A model generated the notes under the pieces. The model searched no databases. It was not told the DNA's origin and saw only the letters and a program-made list of their open reading frames with translations. A stretch of DNA of 11,328 bases from NCBI GenBank assembly GCA_964467005.1, contig CAYXPI010000120.1, positions 1-11,328 on the forward strand. Direction: 5' to 3'. How positions within the stretch are numbered: position 1 is the stretch's first letter; the number at the start of each line of letters is the position of its first letter. A program made the position numbers and the translations under genes. This document shows, piece after piece, positions 5,960-11,328 of the stretch. The stretch is from Thermohalobaculum sp964467005 (GTDB lineage: Bacteria > Pseudomonadota > Alphaproteobacteria > Rhodobacterales > Rhodobacteraceae).

Positions 5960-8900
5960 ATGGCCCGCTCGCTCTTCCGTTTCATCTTCGCCCACAGCCT
6001 CGGCCAGCAGATCCTCCTCCTGCTGATCACGCTTCTGTCCTTTCCGCTCCTCTACGCCACGCTCGAGCTGCCCAAGCGCATCGTCAACGACGCGATCCAG
6101 GCCGAGGACACGGAGATCCGCATTGCGGATCTGTCGCTCACCCAGGTCGAGTACCTCCTCCTCCTCTGCGTCGGCTTTCTCGGCGCCGTGCTCGCCTGGG
6201 GCCTCATCAAGATGCGGATCAACACCATGAAGGGGGTGCTGGCCGAGCGGCTCCTCCGCCGGTTCCGCTATCAGCTCATCGCCCGGATGTTGCGCTTTCC
6301 GCTGCCGCATTTCCGGCGCACCTCGCAGGGCGAGCTCGTCTCGATGGTGACCGCGGAGACCGAGCCGCTTGGCGGGATCATGGGAGACGCGCTGGCCCAG
6401 CCCGTCTTTCAGGCCGGGCAGATGCTTACGATCTTCGGCTTTCTCTTTGTGCAGAGCCCCTATCTCGGGCTCGCCGCGGTCGCGCTGGTGCCCGTCCAGG
6501 CGTATCTCATCCCGCTCATTCAGCGGCGGATCAACGGTCTCAACAAAGAGCGGGTGCGCGAGGTGCGTCGGCTCTCCGAACGAATCGGCGACAGTGTGGC
6601 CGGGGTGGGCGATCTCCGCGCCAATGGCGGCGTGCCGCTCGCGCTGGCGGATTTCACCCACCGCTTGGGGCGGATCTTCGACATCCGCTTCCGGATCTAC
6701 CGGCTCAAGTTTTTCATGAAGTTTCTCAACAACTTCATCACCCAGCTCACGCCCTTCTTCTTCTACGCGATCGGCGGGTATCTCGCGATCCAGGGGGAGA
6801 TCACGGTGGGCGCCCTGGTGGCGGCGATCGCGGCCTACAAGGATCTGGCCGGGCCCTGGAAGGAGCTGCTCGCCTACTACAATCAAACCCAAGATATGAG
6901 TCTGCGCTACCAGGTGATCATCGACCAGTTCCAGCCCCAGGGTATGATCCCGGCGGAGCTGTTCGAGGGGCGGCCTCGCGAGGTGCCGCGGCTGACGGGC
7001 GACATCGCCTTCGAGGCCGTGAACCTCGCCGAGCCCGATGGCGCCCCGGTGCTGGAGGACATCACCGCCCGCATTCCGGGCGGCGCGACCGTCGGCATAC
7101 GCTGCGCGAGCGCGCCGGAGCGGACGGCGCTGACCCAGCTCCTCTCGCGTGCGGCCTTGCCGAGCGCAGGGCGCGTCCGCATCGGCGAGCACGATCTCTC
7201 CACACTCCACCAAGGGGTGGTGGCGGCGCGGATCGGCGCCGCGGGCACCCAGCCCCACCTCTTCAACACCACGGTCGGGCACAACGTGCAAATGCCGCTC
7301 CGCGTCGCCCCCCGGACCGACGGACTGGCAAAGGATGCGGAGGCCGCACTCGAGGAGGCGCTCCGGGCGGGCAACAGCGCCGATGTCTTTGAGGGGGAGT
7401 GGCTCGATCCGAGCCTCGCGGGGGTGTCGAGCCGCGAGGAGCTCGAGACGTGGTGGTACTCCATCGTCGAGGCCATGGGAACGGACAGCTTCCTCTTCGA
7501 TCGAGGCCTCGGCACACGCATGGACCCCGCCCGCCATCCGGAGCTCGCAGAGCGGCTCGTGTCCCTGCGCCCCCGCGTCGAGGAGGCGCTGGAGGCCGAG
7601 GGCCTTGCCGACGCCGTCGACCGCTTCGATCCCGACCGCTTCAACCCGGGGCTCGCCATCGGCGGCAATCTTCTGTTTGCCGCGCGGAAGAAGCCGCTGC
7701 TCGGGGCGGAGCTCACCCTCGAGCCCTGGTTCCTCGAGGCGATCCGCGGGCTCGGGCTCGAGGACGACCTAGTTGCGCTGGGCGAGGGGGTTCTGGCCGC
7801 CCTCGTCACCACCTTCGGCGAGGTCGGCACGGCGCATCCCATCTATCGTCGGCTCGGCCTCGGCGAGGACGCGTTCGCCACCTTGCGCGCGCTCGACGAG
7901 CGGCGGCGGAGCCGCGGGCGCCTTTCAGCGGAGGACCGGGCGCTTCTGGTGGCGCTCACCTTCCGGCTCACCCCGGACCAGATGGGCGACGCCTTTCCGA
8001 AGGCGCTCAAATCCAAGATCCTCGAGCTCCGGGGTGGGCGATGCAGCGAGCTCCGTGCCCGGGCCTCGGATGTGTTCACCCCGCTCGACCCAGGGACCTA
8101 TGCCGAGGGGCTCACCCTTCTCGAAAACGCAATCTACGGCACGATGCCTCGTGCGGCCGAGCGCGACGCCGAGCGGGTGCGCGAGATCGTCGGCCGCGTG
8201 CTGATCGAGGACGGGCTGAAACGCGCCGTGGCGCTGCTCATCTGGGATGTGGAGGTGGGCCTCGGCGGGGCCAATCTGCCGCCGGTGGGCCATGAGCGGA
8301 TCGCGGTGGTGCGCGCGGTGATCAAACGTCCGGACATCCTGGTGCTCGACCGGGCGCTGGCGAGCCACGACCCCAGCGCGCGGCAGGCCACGCGCGACAA
8401 GCTCCGGGCCCTCCTGCCCGAGACGACGCTCATCTTCCTCGAGCCTCAGATCGTCCAGCCCGAGAGCTACGACCTCGTGCTCCAGATCCGCGACGGCCGC
8501 GTCGTGAGCGCCGAGGGCTCTGGAGCCGAGGAGGCGCTGGAACCTACGGCGGCCAAGGACCTCGCCAGGAAGCTCCGGGTGCTCGAGAAGGTGTCTCTCT
8601 TCGGCGGGCTCGACCGGGCGCAGCTCCGGCTCCTCGCCTTCAGTTCCCAATGGTTCGAGGCGCCGGAGGGGGAGGTGCTTTTCCGAAAGGACGAGGCGGC
8701 GGACGGCGCCTATCTCCTCGTGTCCGGCAAGGCCGAACTCCGGTGGCCCGAGGCACGGCCGGGTTTCGAGACGGTCACGGATGTCGAGCCCGGGCGCCTC
8801 ATCGGCGACCTCTCCGTGATCATGGGGCGGCCCCGGGTGTTCGACATGGTGGTCACCGAGGACGCCAGGGGCCTTCGCATCGGGGGACAGGAGCTTCTCG

Positions 8901-9034
8901 ACGTGATCGAGAGCGACGCGACGGTGGCAACGAGCCTGCTGCGCACCGTGTCGGGCTATCTCAACGAGGTGGCCTCGCGCCTTCGCGACGCCCGAATGCG
9001 CCTGCCGGACGGCGAGGTGGGGACGGGGGACTGA
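5960..9034 (+). CDS. ABC-exporter-like protein with degenerate ATPase motifs, large NBD insertion and C-terminal cNMP-binding-like domain
   Basis: 1024 residues, nearly twice a standard half-exporter. Residues ~15-300 resemble a type I exporter membrane domain, with likely helices near 15-38, 63-84, 145-165, 168-187, 255-278 and 280-296. Residues ~348-445 and ~755-850 are the two halves of a nucleotide-binding domain. Every ATPase motif is altered. The Walker A position reads CASAPERTA (382-390; Arg388 replaces Lys). The Q-loop reads IGAAGTQPHLF (425-435). LSGGQ is replaced by LPPVG (773-777). Walker B ILVLD (793-797) is followed by Arg798 instead of catalytic Glu, and the switch His is Pro829. 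About 300 extra residues lie between Q-loop and signature. Residues ~868-1010 resemble a cyclic-nucleotide-binding domain, with GDL (949-951) and PR (958-959) in the phosphate-cassette position. The ATG at 5960 follows GAGGTG (5950-5955) at 4-nt spacing; a TTG at 5927 would add 11 residues. The frame is intact, so this is not an obvious pseudogene. Transport substrate unknown; a regulatory or scaffold role is possible. Confidence 0.88.
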   Translation: MARSLFRFIFAHSLGQQILLLLITLLSFPLLYATLELPKRIVNDAIQAEDTEIRIADLSLTQVEYLLLLCVGFLGAVLAWGLIKMRINTMKGVLAERLLRRFRYQLIARMLRFPLPHFRRTSQGELVSMVTAETEPLGGIMGDALAQPVFQAGQMLTIFGFLFVQSPYLGLAAVALVPVQAYLIPLIQRRINGLNKERVREVRRLSERIGDSVAGVGDLRANGGVPLALADFTHRLGRIFDIRFRIYRLKFFMKFLNNFITQLTPFFFYAIGGYLAIQGEITVGALVAAIAAYKDLAGPWKELLAYYNQTQDMSLRYQVIIDQFQPQGMIPAELFEGRPREVPRLTGDIAFEAVNLAEPDGAPVLEDITARIPGGATVGIRCASAPERTALTQLLSRAALPSAGRVRIGEHDLSTLHQGVVAARIGAAGTQPHLFNTTVGHNVQMPLRVAPRTDGLAKDAEAALEEALRAGNSADVFEGEWLDPSLAGVSSREELETWWYSIVEAMGTDSFLFDRGLGTRMDPARHPELAERLVSLRPRVEEALEAEGLADAVDRFDPDRFNPGLAIGGNLLFAARKKPLLGAELTLEPWFLEAIRGLGLEDDLVALGEGVLAALVTTFGEVGTAHPIYRRLGLGEDAFATLRALDERRRSRGRLSAEDRALLVALTFRLTPDQMGDAFPKALKSKILELRGGRCSELRARASDVFTPLDPGTYAEGLTLLENAIYGTMPRAAERDAERVREIVGRVLIEDGLKRAVALLIWDVEVGLGGANLPPVGHERIAVVRAVIKRPDILVLDRALASHDPSARQATRDKLRALLPETTLIFLEPQIVQPESYDLVLQIRDGRVVSAEGSGAEEALEPTAAKDLARKLRVLEKVSLFGGLDRAQLRLLAFSSQWFEAPEGEVLFRKDEAADGAYLLVSGKAELRWPEARPGFETVTDVEPGRLIGDLSVIMGRPRVFDMVVTEDARGLRIGGQELLDVIESDATVATSLLRTVSGYLNEVASRLRDARMRLPDGEVGTGD

Positions 9035-9045
9035 CCCCCCTCCCC
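9019..9045. terminator. Strong G/C hairpin at the ABC/IorB convergent junction
   Basis: ggggacggggg (9019-9029) pairs with ccccccтcccc-type sequence at 9035-9045: five G-C pairs, one C-C mismatch, one A-T and four G-C pairs around the loop ACTGA. The loop contains the TGA stop (9032-9034) of the ABC gene, and the stop of the leftward IorB gene begins 7 bases beyond the stem. The element could limit read-through in both directions. There is no T-run, so it is a candidate only. Confidence 0.4.
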
Positions 9046-9051
9046 GTGGCG

Positions 9052-11208
9052 TCACACCCGGTCCAGCGCGCGGTCGGGCTGGGCGAAGGGAAGCCGACGC
9101 TTGGCCGCGCCCGTGAGCGCGCGCCAGGCGTTGCCAACCGCCGGCGCGATGGGCGGCAGGCCCGGCTCGCCCACGCCCGTCGGGTCGGCCGTGCTCGCGA
9201 GGATCGCCACCTCCACCTCCGGCATCTCGGAGATGCGCAAGAGCGGGTAGGTGTCGAAATTCGACTGCTCCACGGCCCCACCCTCGGCGAGCGTGATCTC
9301 GTTGTGGAGCGCGGCCGAGAGGCCGTAGCCCACGCCGCCCTCGATCTGGGCGCGGATCACGTTGGGGTTGATCGCGACCCCGCAGTCGATCGCGCACCAC
9401 ACCTTGTGCACCCGCGGCAGGCCGCCCGCGTCCGACACCTCGGCGACCATGGCGACATAGCTGTTGAAGCTCTTGTGGAGCGCGACGCCCAGCGCCCGGC
9501 CCTCGGCCGCGGCGCCGCCCCACCCCGAGATCTCGGCCACCCGCTCAAGCACCGCCCGATCCCGCGCGCGGTCCTCCTTGAGAAGCGCCAGGCGGCCCTC
9601 CACGGGGTCGCGCCCGGCTTTGGCCAGGAGCTCGTCGAGGAACACCTCCGTCGCATAGGCCGTGTGGGTGTGCCCCACCGCGCGCCACCAGAGGACGGGC
9701 ACGCCCGCCTCCATCCGCACCCAGGAGACCCGGTTGGCCGGCCACGCATAGGGCATGTCGCGCGAGCCTTCGATGGCGGTGGCGTCCACGCCGTTCTGGA
9801 TCAGCATCTCGAAGGCCGAGCCTGCGACGATGGACTGGTTGGCGATGGTGTTCTCCCACGCCGTGATGTTGCCTTGGGCGTCGAGCCCGCCGCGCAGGCG
9901 ATGCACCGTGAGTGGCCGGTAGTAGCCGCCCTGGATGTCGTCCTCGCGCGACCAGAGAAGGCGGTAGGCGCCGGGACCCGCCTCCTTGGCGATGGCCGCA
10001 ATCTCGGCGGCCACATGGGAGGTTTGCTGCGCGCGCCGGCCGAAGCTGCCACCGGCGAACATCGTGTGGAGGGTGAGCCGGGTGGGGTCGATGCCGAGCT
10101 GGAGCGCCGCCGTCTGATGGTCGAGGGTCTGGAGCTGGGAGCCCATCCAGATCTCGGCCGCATCGCCCCGATGCTCGATCACCGCGTCGAGGGGCTCGAG
10201 CGGGGCGTGGGCGAGGAACGGGAACTCATACTCCGCCTCGTGGGTGGTGGCGGCCTCCGCAAGGGCTGCGTCGACATCCCCCGTGGCCTCGGCGATCACC
10301 CCGGTGCCGCGGGCGGCCTCGGCCCAGAGGCGCACCATCTCGTCCGAGGAGCGGGTTTCGGCGCCGCTCTCGTCCCAAGTGACCTCGAGCGCGGCCCGGC
10401 CCTGGAGCGCCGCCCAGGTGTTCCTCCCATAGACCGCGACGCCCGCCGGGATCTGCGCCACCTTCTCCACGCCGTCGACGGCGAGCGCCGCGGCAGGGTC
10501 GAAGGCGGCCACCTTGGCGCCGAATTTGGGCGGGTGGGCGATGGCGACGGTCCGCATCCCCTCGCGCTGGACATCGATCGTGAAGGTCGCCTGGCCGGTC
10601 GTCTTGGCCAGCGTGTCGAGCTTCGGCCGGTCGGTGCCGATCAGGGTGAACTCGGACGGATCCTTCAGAGCCACGTCGGCCGGGGCGGTCTGCGTCGCGG
10701 CGGCCTCGGCGAGCTCGCCGAAGGTCGCGCTCTCGCCCGAGGGGTGGGAGACGACGCCCCTCGCCACGGTGATCTCGCCCGCCGGCACGCCCCAGCGCTC
10801 GGCTGCAGCGGCCACGAGCATGGCCCGGGCCGTGGCGCCCGCCTGGCGGAGCTGCCTCCAGGAGTTTGCCATAGCGGTGGAGCCGCCGGTGCCCTGGATG
10901 CCGAAGAAGAGGTTGGCGTAAAGGGAGCCGTCCGCCGGTGCGGCCTCGGCCCGCATTTGCGACCAGTCGGCGTCGAGCTCCTCGGCCACGATGGTGGCGA
11001 GCCCGGTGTAGGGGCCCTGGCCGAACTCGATGTGCTTCGACAGCACGGTCACGGTGTTGTCGGGCGCGATGCGCACGAAGGCGTTGGGCGCGAAGACCGC
11101 ATCGGCGCCCTCGGTCGCGGCGCGGCCGCGGACGGGCAGGGCGAGGGCGATGACGAGGCCGCCGGCGCCTGCGAGCACGCTGCGGCGGGTGGGGGTGAGA
11201 TCGGTCAT
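9052..11208 (-). CDS. Tat-exported molybdenum hydroxylase large subunit (xanthine oxidase family, isoquinoline 1-oxidoreductase beta type)
   Basis: 718 residues. The N-terminus is a Tat signal: Arg8-Arg9 in TPTRRSVLAGAGG, a hydrophobic stretch to about 26, and likely cleavage after Ala30 or Ala31. The enzyme should therefore be periplasmic. Molybdenum-cofactor blocks in order are EFGQGPYTGLATIVAEEL (61-78), TGGSTAMANSWRQLRQAGA (107-125), FAGGSFGRR (384-392), CGVAINPN and the C-terminal GVGEPGLPPIAPAVGNA. In that last block Glu681 is the conserved base that activates the hydroxylating water. Relatives use molybdopterin cytosine dinucleotide, pair with a two-[2Fe-2S] subunit and oxidise N-heterocycles or aldehydes, passing electrons to c-type cytochromes or other acceptors. 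The actual substrate here is unknown. I chose the ATG at 11208 because GGAGGG (11223-11218) is 9 nt upstream. The ATG at 11217 overlaps the IorA stop but lies directly against that site. No cytochrome subunit is visible. Confidence 0.92.
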   Translation of the reverse strand: MTDLTPTRRSVLAGAGGLVIALALPVRGRAATEGADAVFAPNAFVRIAPDNTVTVLSKHIEFGQGPYTGLATIVAEELDADWSQMRAEAAPADGSLYANLFFGIQGTGGSTAMANSWRQLRQAGATARAMLVAAAAERWGVPAGEITVARGVVSHPSGESATFGELAEAAATQTAPADVALKDPSEFTLIGTDRPKLDTLAKTTGQATFTIDVQREGMRTVAIAHPPKFGAKVAAFDPAAALAVDGVEKVAQIPAGVAVYGRNTWAALQGRAALEVTWDESGAETRSSDEMVRLWAEAARGTGVIAEATGDVDAALAEAATTHEAEYEFPFLAHAPLEPLDAVIEHRGDAAEIWMGSQLQTLDHQTAALQLGIDPTRLTLHTMFAGGSFGRRAQQTSHVAAEIAAIAKEAGPGAYRLLWSREDDIQGGYYRPLTVHRLRGGLDAQGNITAWENTIANQSIVAGSAFEMLIQNGVDATAIEGSRDMPYAWPANRVSWVRMEAGVPVLWWRAVGHTHTAYATEVFLDELLAKAGRDPVEGRLALLKEDRARDRAVLERVAEISGWGGAAAEGRALGVALHKSFNSYVAMVAEVSDAGGLPRVHKVWCAIDCGVAINPNVIRAQIEGGVGYGLSAALHNEITLAEGGAVEQSNFDTYPLLRISEMPEVEVAILASTADPTGVGEPGLPPIAPAVGNAWRALTGAAKRRLPFAQPDRALDRV

Positions 11209-11213
11209 GGGTG

Positions 11214-11328
11214 TCATCCCTCCAGGATGTCGGCGGCGTCGTGGATCGCCTGGCGGATGCGGCCATAGGTGGCGCAGCGGCAGGCGTTGCCGTCCATCGC
11301 CGCGTCGCTGTCCGCGTCGGTCGGTCTG
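11214..11328 (-). CDS. [2Fe-2S] subunit of the molybdenum hydroxylase (isoquinoline 1-oxidoreductase alpha type), C-terminal 37 residues
   Basis: The gene runs leftward from beyond the right edge of the window and ends at TGA 11216-11214. The visible end contains PTDADSDAAMDGNACRCATY followed by GRIRQAI. The first part matches the P-T-D-x-D-I/S-D-x-A-M-x-G-N-x-C-R-C signature that closes the C-terminal [2Fe-2S] domain of the xanthine-oxidase-family small subunit. The two Cys of the CRC motif are iron-sulfur ligands. In this family the C-terminal cluster receives electrons from the molybdenum cofactor, and the N-terminal ferredoxin-like cluster (outside the window) passes them on. Its stop codon overlaps the upstream candidate ATG of the large subunit as ATGA, and five bases separate it from the preferred start. 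The two are therefore translationally coupled partners, and the small subunit probably reaches the periplasm by travelling with the Tat-signal-bearing large subunit. Confidence 0.9.
   Translation of the reverse strand, partial: RPTDADSDAAMDGNACRCATYGRIRQAIHDAADILEG

Noticed and set aside
7103..7129. Idea that the missing Walker A reflects a local frameshift
   Set aside because: Neither of the other two forward frames through this stretch yields a G-x-x-G-x-G-K-S/T pattern. The flanking NBD sequence stays in one frame on both sides, so the change is substitution, not a frameshift.
5380..7392. Plus-strand open frame (670 codons) spanning the SDR gene and the start of the ABC-like gene
   Set aside because: It crosses two genes on opposite strands and reads as Arg/Pro/Ala-rich sequence with no domain, a by-product of few stop codons in GC-rich DNA.
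5873..7537. Minus-strand open frame (554 codons) opposite the first half of the ABC-like gene
   Set aside because: His/Arg/Gly/Glu-rich antisense reading of a GC-rich gene. The plus strand holds membrane helices and NBD landmarks in a single frame.
7925..9523. Minus-strand open frame (532 codons) across the ABC/IorB convergent junction
   Set aside because: It overlaps both real genes in non-coding frames and is Arg/Gly/His-rich without motifs.
8650..11268. Long plus-strand open frame (872 codons) opposite the molybdenum-hydroxylase gene
   Set aside because: It starts inside the ABC-like gene in another frame and is rich in Arg, Gly, His and Ala, as expected for the complement of a GC-rich gene. 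It has no recognisable domain, while the minus strand encodes a complete enzyme with all family motifs.

Overview
The window is a gene-dense stretch of very GC-rich DNA (I judge roughly 70% G+C by eye). Its gene content (BCCT transporter, Tat-exported isoquinoline-oxidoreductase-type molybdoenzyme, DUF4214 fusion, CmcJ/NvfI-type oxygenase) and GC-rich codon use fit an alphaproteobacterium, most likely a Rhodobacteraceae relative. That placement is inference; no rRNA or other phylogenetic marker is present. I saw no tRNA, rRNA, CRISPR array, insertion sequence or phage gene.

Layout. (1) 3-599, +: C-terminal part of a Pro/Ala/Glu-rich protein I do not recognise. (2) 660-2171, +: a BCCT-family transporter, followed with a 14-nt overlap by a 42-residue single-TM protein (2158-2286) with its own strong ribosome-binding site. 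(3) 2407-3264, +: a CmcJ/NvfI-family putative Fe(II)/2-oxoglutarate oxygenase. (4) Leftward pair: a short-chain dehydrogenase (5813-5046) followed by a glucose/sorbosone-dehydrogenase-type beta-propeller fused to DUF4214 (4980-3268), which converges on the oxygenase gene across a hairpin holding both stop codons. (5) 5960-9034, +: a 1024-residue ABC-exporter-like protein whose ATPase motifs are all altered, with about 300 extra residues inside the nucleotide-binding domain and a C-terminal cyclic-nucleotide-binding-like domain. (6) 11328-9052, -: the last 37 residues of an IorA-type [2Fe-2S] subunit coupled to a complete Tat-exported IorB-type molybdenum subunit. It converges on the ABC gene across another strong hairpin.

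How the genes relate. Three groups look functionally tied: BCCT plus the small membrane protein (candidate transporter subunit), SDR plus sugar dehydrogenase (co-directional, 65-bp gap), and IorA-IorB (two subunits of one periplasmic oxidoreductase). The groups are separated by convergent or divergent junctions and do not form one pathway. The observations most worth following are the catalytically degenerate ABC/cNMP protein with its internal repeat and the small ORF coupled to the BCCT gene.
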